Shown here piece by piece: positions 1 through 8,057 of a DNA stretch of 64,000 nt; the first letter of the stretch is position 1; every line of letters starts with the position of its first letter. The stretch comes from Hungatella sp. UBA3048. Lineage in GTDB: Bacteria; Bacillota; Clostridia; Lachnospirales; Lachnospiraceae. The stretch spans positions 62,001 through 126,000 of the forward strand of contig DFCS01000029.1 of assembly GCA_002367105.1 (NCBI GenBank). Direction: 5' to 3'. Below the pieces are notes generated by a model, which saw nothing but the letters and a program-made list of their open reading frames with translations, was not told the DNA's origin and did no database searches. The position numbers and the translations under genes are program-made.

Positions 1-1
1 G

Positions 2-1036
2 ACTGTCATGCTGGAACGGGTGTATGATCTGTTCAAATTTGATTTCCGCAATGATCTGGAGCTGCGCATGCTATTGTGTCAGCATCTGGTGCCTTTAAGC
101 ATCAGGATCAAATATGATATGGACTTGAAGAATCCTCTTCTTCGGGATGTAAAGGAAAGGTTCTGCCTTTCCTATACCATGGCCTGCAATGCGGTCACAG
201 TCATAAACGAACATTTTAATATCCTTTTGTCAGAAGATGAAATTGCATACTTTGCCTTTGCTTTCGCATTTGCCCTTGAGCGGAAAAAGACGGAAATAGA
301 GAAAAAGAATATACTTCTTGTATGCTCTTCCGGTCGGGGAAGTGCAAAGCTTCTTCAGTATAAATACCAGAATTCGTTTAAAGAATATATAAACAATATC
401 ACTGCCTGCGATGTGGGAAGTATTTATAAGGTGGATTTTTCAAAATATGACTACATCTTCACCACCGTACCCATCACGGTTCCTGTACCTCTTCCGATCC
501 TGGAGGTTCAGTATTTTCTTGATGACAAAGACATTGTTAATGTAAAAAAGGTTCTTACTTCCGATAAGGCATCTTCCGTGCGGAATTACTATGAACGGGA
601 GATGTTTCTGCCTCATTTAAAGCTGCAGACAAAGGAAGAGGTCCTTCGCTGTATGTGCCAGTTTGTGATGGAAAAGAAGAATCTTCCGAAAGAATTTTAT
701 GAATCCGTGCTTAAGAGGGAGAGGTTAGCCAAGACAGCTTTTGGCAACATGGTGGCAATGCCTCACGTTTACAAGGCGATCAGTGAGGAGACATTTGTAT
801 GTGTTGGTATACTTGATGAAGCGGTGGACTGGGAAGGGCAGAAGGTACGCGCCGTTTTCCTGGTATCCATAGCCAATAAGGATCATACCAGTGAAGAGCT
901 GCAGCGCTTTTATCAGATGACGGCGGCTTTTCTGTTAAGCCAGAAACAAATCCAGGAGCTGATCAAAAAGCAGGATTATGATGCATTTATAGAAGCCATG
1001 AGCAGCATAGAAGCCCAGATTCCTAAGGAAGTATGA
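2..1036 (+). CDS. PRD/EIIB/EIIA transcriptional regulator (LicR/MtlR type), 5' end cut by window edge
   Basis: This is the C-terminal part of a PTS-controlled activator or antiterminator. The frame is open to the left edge, so the N-terminal DNA- or RNA-binding part lies outside the window. Counting from the ATG at position 8, a PRD domain covers about residues 1-92, a GatB-like EIIB domain about 100-185 (VCSSGRGSAK, Cys106), and a mannitol/fructose-type EIIA domain about 200-342 (AMPH, His253). In this family, phosphorylation of PRD, EIIB and EIIA residues by PTS proteins reports sugar availability. One oddity is that the PRD end reads EIAYFAFAFAFALE, where the family normally has a conserved His (lHfg type). 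His26 of the PRD is present. It lies just upstream of a PTS operon that it probably controls, although a terminator separates them. LicR and MtlR cannot be told apart without the N-terminus. Confidence 0.85.
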   Translation, partial: TVMLERVYDLFKFDFRNDLELRMLLCQHLVPLSIRIKYDMDLKNPLLRDVKERFCLSYTMACNAVTVINEHFNILLSEDEIAYFAFAFAFALERKKTEIEKKNILLVCSSGRGSAKLLQYKYQNSFKEYINNITACDVGSIYKVDFSKYDYIFTTVPITVPVPLPILEVQYFLDDKDIVNVKKVLTSDKASSVRNYYEREMFLPHLKLQTKEEVLRCMCQFVMEKKNLPKEFYESVLKRERLAKTAFGNMVAMPHVYKAISEETFVCVGILDEAVDWEGQKVRAVFLVSIANKDHTSEELQRFYQMTAAFLLSQKQIQELIKKQDYDAFIEAMSSIEAQIPKEV

Positions 1037-1062
1037 GGGAAAGGCATATAGAATAAAAAGTG

Positions 1063-1103
1063 AGACGTGTACAAAGTGATAATCATTTTGTGCACGTCTT
1101 TTT
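1063..1103 (+). terminator. Rho-independent terminator after the PRD regulator
   Basis: The 5' arm AGACGTG (1063-1069) pairs with CACGTCT (1093-1099), and the inner bases ACAAA/TTTGT extend the stem. A run of T follows. It ends the regulator transcript, so the PTS operon downstream should have its own promoter. Confidence 0.8.
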
Positions 1104-1334
1104 CTCTGTCGGCGGGATCAGGTTTGCAGAGGCGTATATTCCGCCGGAAAAGAGAGGAAAAAGGTACCATTACGAAAATGGAAAAAGGCATCATGGAGTT
1201 CTAAAAAAAAGTATGGTAGTATGTGAATGTGCAATAGATAAATGCATTATTTTCCATGAAGATAGGGAAGTGATAAGGGGAAATTTATAGGCTAACAGTA
1301 GATAGAATAATACAGATAATACAAGATCAGCATG
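1104..1334. other. Intergenic region before the first PTS operon, no gene seen
   Basis: About 230 bases hold no convincing gene. A short open frame on the plus strand (1060-1290) overlaps the terminator, lacks a ribosome-binding site and resembles nothing known. The promoter of the PTS operon must lie here, but no clear -35/-10 pair or sigma-54 (-24/-12) element stands out. That fits a promoter dependent on an activator such as the upstream PRD protein (inference). Confidence 0.4.
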
Positions 1335-1366
1335 AGGTAATTGTGAGCCGCTTGATTACCTTTTTT
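1335..1366 (+). promoter_or_regulatory. Leader hairpin with T-run ahead of PTS EIIA (possible attenuator)
   Basis: AGGTAAT (1335-1341) pairs perfectly with ATTACCT (1355-1361), and six T follow. It sits about 40 bases ahead of the EIIA start, within the presumed operon leader. A terminator there would allow control by antitermination, and the neighbouring PRD regulator makes this attractive. Whether that protein binds RNA is unknown because its N-terminus is missing. The 7-bp stem is weak, so it may only lower expression. Confidence 0.45.
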
Positions 1367-1406
1367 GAGACTCATAATTACAGGTTAAGAGAGAGGCAGT
1401 GTGAGA

Positions 1407-1709
1407 ATGGATATTGAAATGATTGTTATGAAGCTTGTGGTCTGCGGAGGGAACGCCAGAAGCACTGCGATTGAGGCACTGCGTTCGGCAAAAAACGGTG
1501 ATTTTAAACATGCGGACCAGTTGATGGAAGATGCGGAAAAGACGATACAGGAAGCACATGAGGTCCAGACAGAAATGATCCAGAATGAGTTAAACGGCAA
1601 AAAGGCAGAAGTCGGGCTTTTAATGGTTCATGCCCAGGATCATCTGATGAATGCCATGACGGTCATGGACCTGTGCAAAGAAATGATTGATATTTTAAGA
1701 AGTAAATAA
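1407..1709 (+). CDS. PTS lactose/cellobiose-type EIIA component
   Basis: A 100-residue, all-helical EIIA of the Lac/Cel family, a cytoplasmic protein that passes phosphate from HPr to EIIB. The phospho-accepting His75 sits in the family motif VHAQDHL, whose Asp binds the trimer metal. The ATG at 1407 was preferred over an in-frame GTG at 1401 because AGAGG lies 10 bases upstream and the N-terminus then lines up with the paralogue at 55932. It is first in an EIIA-EIIB-EIIC-GH4-chitosanase operon. The family handles cellobiose, lactose and N,N'-diacetylchitobiose, so sequence alone does not fix the sugar. Confidence 0.93.
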   Translation: MDIEMIVMKLVVCGGNARSTAIEALRSAKNGDFKHADQLMEDAEKTIQEAHEVQTEMIQNELNGKKAEVGLLMVHAQDHLMNAMTVMDLCKEMIDILRSK

Positions 1710-1734
1710 TTTATTTATAGAAAGGAAGGCAGTT

Positions 1735-2037
1735 ATGAGAAACATTGTTTTGTTTTGTGCGGCAGGAATGTCCACCAGCCTCTTGGTTCATAAGATGAAA
1801 GAGGCAGCAGAAAAAGAAAATTATGAGTGTAAGATCAATGCCTATGCACTTGCAAGCACTAAGGACAAGGGAAAGGATGCAGATATCATCCTGCTGGGGC
1901 CTCAGGTTCGTTTCAGCAAGGCAAAAGTAGAAAAGGACTGTCCAGGTAAGATCATTGAATGCATTGATATGCAGGTATATGGCACTATGAACGGTGCAAA
2001 GGTCATAGCTCAGGTCAAAAAAGCTTTGGGCGATTGA
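1735..2037 (+). CDS. PTS lactose/cellobiose-type EIIB component
   Basis: A 100-residue EIIB. Cys8 in the phosphate loop FCAAGMSTSLL accepts phosphate from EIIA and hands it to the sugar bound by EIIC. The conserved LLGPQVRF segment (about residues 61-68) is typical of the cellobiose/chitobiose EIIB fold. It lies 25 bases after EIIA and 30 bases before EIIC with good ribosome-binding sites, so the three parts are made together. It closely resembles the EIIB at 57896 (VCSAGMSTSML, LLGPQVRY), showing that the window holds two sister systems. Confidence 0.93.
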   Translation: MRNIVLFCAAGMSTSLLVHKMKEAAEKENYECKINAYALASTKDKGKDADIILLGPQVRFSKAKVEKDCPGKIIECIDMQVYGTMNGAKVIAQVKKALGD

Positions 2038-2067
2038 ATTTGAGCACACAATAAGGGGGAAATAAAG

Positions 2068-3342
2068 ATGGATAAATTGATGAACTGGTTGCAAGACACG
2101 ATTATACCGCCATTGTCAAGATTGGGGAATCAAAGACATTTGGTAGCGGTACGTAATGGTTTAACCTTAACGTTACCGGCAATCATAAGCGGAAGTATTT
2201 TTCTTATCATAGGAAATATTCCAATTGAAAGCTGGACTAATTTTTTAGCACCTTATGAAGACATGATTAATGCTGCTGTCGGTGTGTCATTTGGTATTAT
2301 TTCACTTCTTGCAGCGATTGGAATTGGTTATGAGCTAAGTAAAAGTTATGACCTTGATGCTATCTCCGGTGCGGGCTTGTCGGTAATGGCTTTTATTACC
2401 ACTCAGCTTTCTGACGGCTTTGTCATTGATCCTGCAGGCTTTGATTCTACTGGACTATTTACAGCAATCATTGCGGGTATTGTTACGACTGAAATTTATC
2501 ATTTCTGTATTAAAAAGAATTGGGTATTTAAGCTGCCTGACGGTGTGCCGCCAGCAGTAAGCAATTCCTTTGTTTCTTTGATTCCTGCAATGCTGATTTT
2601 AGTGCTGTTCTGGACAATACGTGTTCCACTGCATTTTAATATTACTGAATTTATTCAAAGTATCTTTTCGCCGTTACTTCATGCATTAAATAGTTTACCG
2701 GGTATTATGCTTTATACATTTTTGGTAAGTTTATTGTGGTGTGCAGGAATCCATGGGGACATGACATTGGAAGGTGTTGCAGATCCAATATTTTTAGCCT
2801 TTGTTGCAGCAAATGCTTCTGCGTATGCAAAAGGAGAAGCACTTCCTTATATCACTGCTTCTGGTTTTTCCAGCCTGTTTGTTAATGTAGGCGGAACAGG
2901 AGCTACATTAACCTTAGTTCTTCTGATGATTTTTTCAAAATCAAAAACTTATAAGGAATTAGGAAAGGTGGCTCTGCCAGGTTCGATTTTTGAAATAAAT
3001 GAGCCGGTAATTTTCGGGTTCCCGATTATCATGAATCCGTTGATGATGATTCCATTCATCTTGATTCCGTTAGTATTGGCTGCCAGCAGTTATTTTCTTA
3101 TGTCCATTGGATTGGTTGGCAGACCGATGATGATGGTTCCCTGGACAATGCCCCCAATTATTGGACCTTTAATGGCTACTGGCTGGGATATAAGGGCTGC
3201 AATCTGGTCTGCACTTGAAATTGTCATTGCGATTGTTATTTATATGCCATTTTTCAAGATTGCTGAAAAACAAATGTTGGAGAATGAAAATATATCACTT
3301 GTAACAACGGATGCTGAAGTTGATGGAGTTGCAGAAAATTGA
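2068..3342 (+). CDS. PTS lactose/cellobiose-type EIIC permease
   Basis: A 424-residue polytopic membrane protein with about ten hydrophobic segments. Family marks include the N-terminal RLGNQRHLVAVRNG, PDGVPPAVSNSF near residue 155, and INEPVIFGFPIIMNP near residue 311, which carries the sugar-site Asn-Glu. It transports a beta-disaccharide while EIIB phosphorylates it at C6. The gene is visibly richer in A/T at third codon positions than most neighbours, as are the next two genes, suggesting a separate origin. Given the chitosanase in the operon, chitosan disaccharide (GlcN-GlcN) is the substrate I favour. Cellobiose or chitobiose are the alternatives. Confidence 0.92.
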   Translation: MDKLMNWLQDTIIPPLSRLGNQRHLVAVRNGLTLTLPAIISGSIFLIIGNIPIESWTNFLAPYEDMINAAVGVSFGIISLLAAIGIGYELSKSYDLDAISGAGLSVMAFITTQLSDGFVIDPAGFDSTGLFTAIIAGIVTTEIYHFCIKKNWVFKLPDGVPPAVSNSFVSLIPAMLILVLFWTIRVPLHFNITEFIQSIFSPLLHALNSLPGIMLYTFLVSLLWCAGIHGDMTLEGVADPIFLAFVAANASAYAKGEALPYITASGFSSLFVNVGGTGATLTLVLLMIFSKSKTYKELGKVALPGSIFEINEPVIFGFPIIMNPLMMIPFILIPLVLAASSYFLMSIGLVGRPMMMVPWTMPPIIGPLMATGWDIRAAIWSALEIVIAIVIYMPFFKIAEKQMLENENISLVTTDAEVDGVAEN

Positions 3343-3359
3343 TCATGGAGGAATTTACT

Positions 3360-4679
3360 ATGTCAAAAAAAATTAAGGTTGTAACAATTGGCGGAGGATC
3401 CAGCTATACACCAGAATTGGTTGAGGGATTTATTAAAAGATATGATGAATTTCCAATCAGTGAATTATGGCTTGTGGATATCGAAGAAGGCAGGCATAAG
3501 TTAGAGATTGTGGGAGAGATGGCTAAGCGGATGGTAGAAGCAGCAGGAATTGACTGTAAGGTATACTTAACGCTGGACCGGCGGGAAGCTTTAAAAGATG
3601 CCGATTTCGTTACCACACAGCTGCGGGTTGGATTATTAGATGCACGGATTCTGGATGAACGTATCCCTTTAAGCCATGGATTAATCGGTCAGGAAACCAA
3701 TGGGGCTGGAGGAATCTTTAAGGCATTACGAACCATTCCTGTAATATTAAATATTGTAGAGGAAATGAAAGAGCTTTGTCCTGAAGCTTGGTTAATTAAC
3801 TTTACAAATCCATCCGGTATGGTTACGGAAGCTGTTTTAAGATATGGCAATTGGAACAAGATCGTTGGTTTATGCAATCTCCCAATTAATGCGGTTTATG
3901 AAGAGGCTGCAATACTTGATGAAATGCCATCCGACTTATTCTTCCAGTTTGCAGGCATTAATCATCTGCACTGGCACACGGTTTTTGATAAAAATGGAAT
4001 TGACAGAACGGATGAACTGATTAAAAAGATGTATGGAAGTGGAGAAACAAATTCAATTGTTGCAAATATTAAGGATAATCGTTTGATTTTTGAACAAGTC
4101 GAAAATCTTCATATGGTCCCATGCCCATATCATAATTATTACTACTATACTGATAAAATGCTGGCCGAGGAGTTGGAAGACTTTAAAAACAATGGAACCC
4201 GCGCGGAAAAAGTCAAAAAAATTGAAGCCGAATTATATGAATTATATAAGGATCCCAATTTAAATTATAAACCGAAACAGTTAGAAGAACGCGGCGGAGC
4301 CAGATATAGTGATGCGGCTTGTGAAACGATTACCTCAATCTACAATGATAAAAGAACAACCATGACTGTCAGTACCCGCAATAACGGTACGATAAAAGAT
4401 CTGCCTGACGATTGCGCGGTTGAAGTTACTTGTACTTTAACAGGAAAAGGACCGGTTCCTTATCATTTCGGAAGCTTTAAACCTCAGGAAAGAGGATTGC
4501 TGCAATTGATGAAAGCTATGGAGGAATTGACCATTGAAGCTGCTGTTACAGGGGATAGAGGAACCTTATTACAGGCCTTTATGATGAATCCTCTGATTAC
4601 CAGCGGGGACGTAGCGAAACAGGTAATGGAGGAATTATTGGAAGCCCATAAAAAACATCTTCCTAATTTCTTTCGGTAG
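3360..4679 (+). CDS. GH4 family 6-phospho-beta-glycosidase
   Basis: A 439-residue NAD- and Mn-dependent glycosidase that opens phosphorylated disaccharides delivered by the PTS through an oxidation-elimination route. The Rossmann start VVTIGGGSSYTPE (residues 7-19) binds NAD. Cys172 (LCNLP) and His202 (INHLH) match the metal ligands of the family, and RGGARYSDAAC lies near the C-terminus. The ATG at 3360 has GGAGGA 7 bases upstream. An earlier in-frame ATG at 3339 overlaps the EIIC stop and lacks a site. GH4 includes 6-phospho-beta-glucosidases and ChbF-type chitobiose-6-phosphate hydrolases. With a chitosanase next door, a 6-phospho-glucosaminidase is plausible (inference). A paralogue lies at 56355. 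Confidence 0.9.
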   Translation: MSKKIKVVTIGGGSSYTPELVEGFIKRYDEFPISELWLVDIEEGRHKLEIVGEMAKRMVEAAGIDCKVYLTLDRREALKDADFVTTQLRVGLLDARILDERIPLSHGLIGQETNGAGGIFKALRTIPVILNIVEEMKELCPEAWLINFTNPSGMVTEAVLRYGNWNKIVGLCNLPINAVYEEAAILDEMPSDLFFQFAGINHLHWHTVFDKNGIDRTDELIKKMYGSGETNSIVANIKDNRLIFEQVENLHMVPCPYHNYYYYTDKMLAEELEDFKNNGTRAEKVKKIEAELYELYKDPNLNYKPKQLEERGGARYSDAACETITSIYNDKRTTMTVSTRNNGTIKDLPDDCAVEVTCTLTGKGPVPYHFGSFKPQERGLLQLMKAMEELTIEAAVTGDRGTLLQAFMMNPLITSGDVAKQVMEELLEAHKKHLPNFFR

Positions 4680-4721
4680 GCCGTCAGTAAACCTTTGACT
4701 GATGAAAGGAGATAAATTTTT

Positions 4722-5555
4722 TTGAATAAAAAAGCAAACAAAATCATGGTTATTGTATCTCTCATAGGGTTATTGATTTTGACGGGATGTACTTCGAACC
4801 AAACCGGCGGTCAATTAAAGAAAGACGAAGGCAGCAGTTCTTTGAAAGACCCAGAAAAGAAGGAGATAGCTATGGAGTTAGTTTCCAGTGCAGAAAATTC
4901 ATCGTTGGATTGGAAGGCTCAATACAGCTATATTGAAGATATTGGGGATGGGAGAGGTTATACAGCAGGAATCATTGGGTTTTGTTCTGGAACGGGAGAT
5001 ATGCTGCAATTAGTAAAAGGCTATACAGAAACAAAGTCAGAGAATCTGCTGGCTAAATACATAGAAGCTCTTGAAAAAGTGAATGGTACGGATGCTCACG
5101 AAGGCTTAGGGGAAGCTTTTGAAAATGACTGGAAGGATGCCAGCGAAGATGCAGAATTTCAGGAAGCGCAGAACAAAATCAGAGATGATATGTATTTTAA
5201 TCCGGCAGTTGATCAGGCAGTAAAGGATGGATTATCCATTTTAGGTCAGTTCATTTACTATGATGCTATCGTAATGCATGGCCCTGGTGATGGATCTGTC
5301 CCATATGAAGAAAGTTTTCCCGGCATAAGAGAGGCTGCAATTCATAAAGCGAAGTCTCCGGCAGATGGAGGAAATGAAGCGGATTATCTTACGGCTTTTC
5401 TTGATGAAAGAGATAAGGTAATGAAACTTGAAAGTGCACATGAAGACTTAAGCAGAACAATTGCCCAGAGGAAATTCTTAAAGGAAGACAATTATTCCTT
5501 ACAAAAACCTCTTGAGTGGGAAATGTATGGAGATCCCTTTAAGATTGATCAATGA
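4722..5555 (+). CDS. Lipoprotein GH46 chitosanase
   Basis: A 277-residue predicted surface enzyme that cuts beta-1,4 bonds in chitosan. A lipoprotein signal ends in LLILTGC (Cys23). The GH46 domain begins near residue 46. Glu58 (SSAENSS) and Asp76 (IGDGRGYT) are spaced 18 apart, as are the catalytic Glu22 and Asp40 of Streptomyces N174 chitosanase, and GFCSGTGDM follows. The start is TTG, with AGGAGAT about 8 bases upstream. It is the last gene of the PTS/GH4 operon, 42 bases after GH4, and is followed by a strong terminator. Its similarity to actinobacterial enzymes and its A/T-rich codon use suggest acquisition. Release of short glucosamine oligomers at the cell surface would feed the PTS encoded beside it (inference). 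Confidence 0.9.
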   Translation: MNKKANKIMVIVSLIGLLILTGCTSNQTGGQLKKDEGSSSLKDPEKKEIAMELVSSAENSSLDWKAQYSYIEDIGDGRGYTAGIIGFCSGTGDMLQLVKGYTETKSENLLAKYIEALEKVNGTDAHEGLGEAFENDWKDASEDAEFQEAQNKIRDDMYFNPAVDQAVKDGLSILGQFIYYDAIVMHGPGDGSVPYEESFPGIREAAIHKAKSPADGGNEADYLTAFLDERDKVMKLESAHEDLSRTIAQRKFLKEDNYSLQKPLEWEMYGDPFKIDQ

Positions 5556-5575
5556 TAATGCTATTAAGGTGAAAG

Positions 5576-5614
5576 GACAGCAATTCCAGGATGCCCCTGG
5601 AATTGCTGTCTTTT
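5576..5614 (+). terminator. Strong terminator after chitosanase, probably bidirectional
   Basis: A perfect 15-bp stem, GACAGCAATTCCAGG (5576-5590) with CCTGGAATTGCTGTC (5596-5610), is followed by TTTT. It separates the plus-strand PTS operon from the convergent cyuA-like gene and can serve both. Confidence 0.93.
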
Positions 5615-5619
5615 CTATA

Positions 5620-6894
5620 TTACACCCCTATCATCATCTGTATAATTTCCTTGTTGGTCTCCCTCATTCCTTCTCTCCCCAGTCTTCCGACATTCCGAAG
5701 GGTAGCCTCCACACCTTTGGTGACGATTCCGTCGCCGTCAAAGAACTGCTGTCCCTGCATGTACATATTGTAACCCAGAATTCCGGCTTCAATGGAAGAG
5801 GCGATCTTTGCCGCACAGGAAGATTTTGCCCCATCGCATACGATACCGGAAACAATGGCGAGGGCATTGACAATGGTATGGATGACTTCCTCATAGCCAC
5901 CTCCGCAGAGATAGGCAATTCCGGCTCCGGCCCCGGCTCCTGCATTGACGGCGCCGCAATAGGCGGATAATCTGCCGATGGGAGTTTTCTGGTGAATGGC
6001 GGCCAGATTGGATAAGGCTAAGGCCCGGTACAATTTCTCTTCGCTGACCTTTAAGGCCTTTGCATATACGATGACAGGGACGGAAACGGTGATCCCCTGA
6101 TTACCGCTTCCGGAATTAATAACGACCGGCAGTCCGCAGCCATTCATTCTGGCATCAGAACCTGCAGCCGCCATGGCCTTTGCCCTGACAGATAGGTCAT
6201 CTCCCGCATTATTAAGAAGTACCTTACCGATATTGGCTCCATAGCTTTCCTTAAGCCCCTCTTCGGCAATGGCCCAGTTGTAACGGATCTGGCGGTCCAG
6301 GATTGCCTGTATATCAGAGATGTCCACGGAATTGATAAAGTCCCAGATATCCTCCATATTGAGTAAATTCCGGTCGGTCAGCGTCTCTTCTTCTAAAGCT
6401 GTTTCCTTATTCTTTTGTATGGTCCCATCCTTTTCAATGAGGACGATGTTGGTGTGGTAGCCCGCAATCCGTACCCTGCTATAGGACGATCCCTTATACA
6501 GAGTAACAAGAATGTCAAAATTAATCCCCTGATCCAGGTGCTCTACCGTGATCTCCCGTTCTTTCATAAATTCTCTCATTTGTATCATTTGCTCTGGTGA
6601 GACCTCTGCTATGACCTCCAGCTCTCTTTCTGGATTTCCTGCCACAATCCCTGCTGCAACAGCCGCAGGAATTCCTTTTAAGTGGCCTGTGTTTGGAACG
6701 ATCACGGACTTCACATTCTTAATAATGCTTCCACTGGCTGCCACCACCACCTTATCAGGCATTTGTCCCAGTGCATTTCTGGCTACTGCAGCGGCATAAG
6801 CCAGTGCGATGGGTTCGGTACAGCCCATGGCAGAAAGAAGTTCTTCCTTCAGTATCTGCACATAGGCACGGTATTTATTACATTCCCTTTCCAT
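5620..6894 (-). CDS. cyuA: L-cysteine desulfidase / serine dehydratase-alpha-like protein (UPF0597, YhaM/CyuA family)
   Basis: A 424-residue cytoplasmic enzyme of the UPF0597 family. Characterised members split L-cysteine to pyruvate, ammonia and sulfide with an iron-sulfur cluster. Family marks include the N-terminal MGCTEPIALAYA (about residues 23-34), SGSIIKNVKSV, NSGSGNQG near residue 264, and CDGAKSSCAAK near residue 353. The Cys residues in these motifs are the likely cluster ligands. The ATG at 6894 has AAAGGA upstream. It is transcribed away from a LysR-type regulator, a layout that usually means control by that regulator. Serine or a related amino acid is an alternative substrate. 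Confidence 0.85.
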   Translation of the reverse strand: MERECNKYRAYVQILKEELLSAMGCTEPIALAYAAAVARNALGQMPDKVVVAASGSIIKNVKSVIVPNTGHLKGIPAAVAAGIVAGNPERELEVIAEVSPEQMIQMREFMKEREITVEHLDQGINFDILVTLYKGSSYSRVRIAGYHTNIVLIEKDGTIQKNKETALEEETLTDRNLLNMEDIWDFINSVDISDIQAILDRQIRYNWAIAEEGLKESYGANIGKVLLNNAGDDLSVRAKAMAAAGSDARMNGCGLPVVINSGSGNQGITVSVPVIVYAKALKVSEEKLYRALALSNLAAIHQKTPIGRLSAYCGAVNAGAGAGAGIAYLCGGGYEEVIHTIVNALAIVSGIVCDGAKSSCAAKIASSIEAGILGYNMYMQGQQFFDGDGIVTKGVEATLRNVGRLGREGMRETNKEIIQMMIGV

Positions 6895-6999
6895 ATAAAC
6901 ATTAATTCCTTTCTGAGAGTATCATTATTTTTTGTAAACAGCCCGTTAATAATCATTGATTTCTTATTAGTTATAATGTACCATATAAAAGTGTGAATG

Positions 7000-7028
7000 T
7001 ATAATTTAACGTTTTTAAGATAACGTTT
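7000..7028 (+). promoter_or_regulatory. cyuA-lysR intergenic control region: TATAAT and repeated TAACGTTT
   Basis: A perfect -10 hexamer TATAAT (7000-7005) lies ahead of lysR, without an obvious -35. Immediately downstream the octamer TAACGTTT occurs twice (7007-7014 and 7021-7028), 14 bases apart centre to centre. Repeated short sites between a LysR gene and its divergent target are candidate regulator-binding sites. No classical T-N11-A palindrome was clear. Confidence 0.4.
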
Positions 7029-7062
7029 AATATTTTTAAATTAAAAGGAAAGGAATTTTAAG

Positions 7063-7986
7063 ATGGAACTTCGGGAAATAAAGACATTTTTAGAGGTGGC
7101 AAACAGGAAAAGCTTTTGCAGGGCGGCTGAAAAGCTGGGCTATTCCCAGGCTGCAGTCACCGTACAGATCAAACAGCTGGAACGGGAATTAAATGTTCAT
7201 TTGTTTGACCGGATCGGGAAACAGACGACCCTGACTCATGAGGGGGAAACCTTTTATGAATATGCCGCTGATGTGGTTAAGAACTTGACCCATGTAAAAA
7301 ATATTTTATCCGTATCCTCAGAGCTTACAGGAAGGCTGGTGATCGGGACCATTGAGTCCATCTGTTCTACCTTGTTTCCGCCTCTCATTCAGGAGTTCCA
7401 CCGCCTTTATCCCTCAGTCAACGTAAGCATTGTCGTAGACTCCCCTGATGCGCTTCTTACCATGATGAACCATAACACCATTGATCTGGTGTATTTCCTT
7501 GATAAGCGCATGTATGATTCAAAATGGGTGAAAGTGATGGAAATGCCTGAAAACATTATTTTTGCTGCTTCAAAGAACCATCCCTTTGGAAGGGAAACAG
7601 GTCTTACCATTGATCAGGTCATTTCGCAGCCAATGATCCTTACGGAAAAGGATGCCAGCTACCGTCTTATGCTGGAACAGTACCTTGCTGCTTATGGAAA
7701 AAAGGTTCATCCCTTTCTGGAGATCGGCAATACGGAATTCATCATCAAGCTTCTCTACAGCAACGCAGGGATCTCGTTTCTTCCGGAATTCACCATTTGC
7801 AGGGATATTGAGGAAGGAACCTTAATTCCTCTTAACATGAAAGATTTTCATTTACACTCCTGGAGGCAGATGGTTTATCACAGGGATAAATGGATCAGCA
7901 GGGAGATGAAGGCATTTATTGAACTGGTTCAAAGGATGGAGCAGGAGTGTGGAAGGGGAGACCCTCTGGACATTCCAAAAGAATAA
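7063..7986 (+). CDS. LysR-family transcriptional regulator
   Basis: A 307-residue regulator. The N-terminal winged helix-turn-helix (about residues 1-60) has the family signature FCRAAEKLGYSQAAVTVQIK followed by LERELNVHLFDR. A periplasmic-binding-protein-like effector domain covers about residues 88-295. GGAAAGGAA precedes the ATG. It is divergent from the cysteine desulfidase gene, so control of sulfur amino-acid breakdown is the simplest reading. The effector is unknown. The downstream oxidoreductase has its own promoter-like sequence and need not belong to this unit. Confidence 0.92.
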   Translation: MELREIKTFLEVANRKSFCRAAEKLGYSQAAVTVQIKQLERELNVHLFDRIGKQTTLTHEGETFYEYAADVVKNLTHVKNILSVSSELTGRLVIGTIESICSTLFPPLIQEFHRLYPSVNVSIVVDSPDALLTMMNHNTIDLVYFLDKRMYDSKWVKVMEMPENIIFAASKNHPFGRETGLTIDQVISQPMILTEKDASYRLMLEQYLAAYGKKVHPFLEIGNTEFIIKLLYSNAGISFLPEFTICRDIEEGTLIPLNMKDFHLHSWRQMVYHRDKWISREMKAFIELVQRMEQECGRGDPLDIPKE

Positions 7987-8015
7987 TTGTACAGACTCTT
8001 TTCATGTGCTATACT
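7987..8015 (+). promoter_or_regulatory. Putative sigma-A promoter for the Gfo/Idh-MATE pair
   Basis: TTGTAC (7987-7992) and TATACT (8010-8015) are separated by 17 bases, and the gene starts 43 bases later. The -10 is a good match and the -35 a weak one. It overlaps the end of lysR. Confidence 0.5.
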
Positions 8016-8057
8016 GAACAGGAAAATATATGAAATAATTGTACGGAGGTTTAAGAC

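Noticed and set aside
1060..1290. Plus-strand open frame of 76 codons after the PRD regulator
   Set aside because: It overlaps the terminator hairpin, has no ribosome-binding site and shows no recognisable protein pattern.
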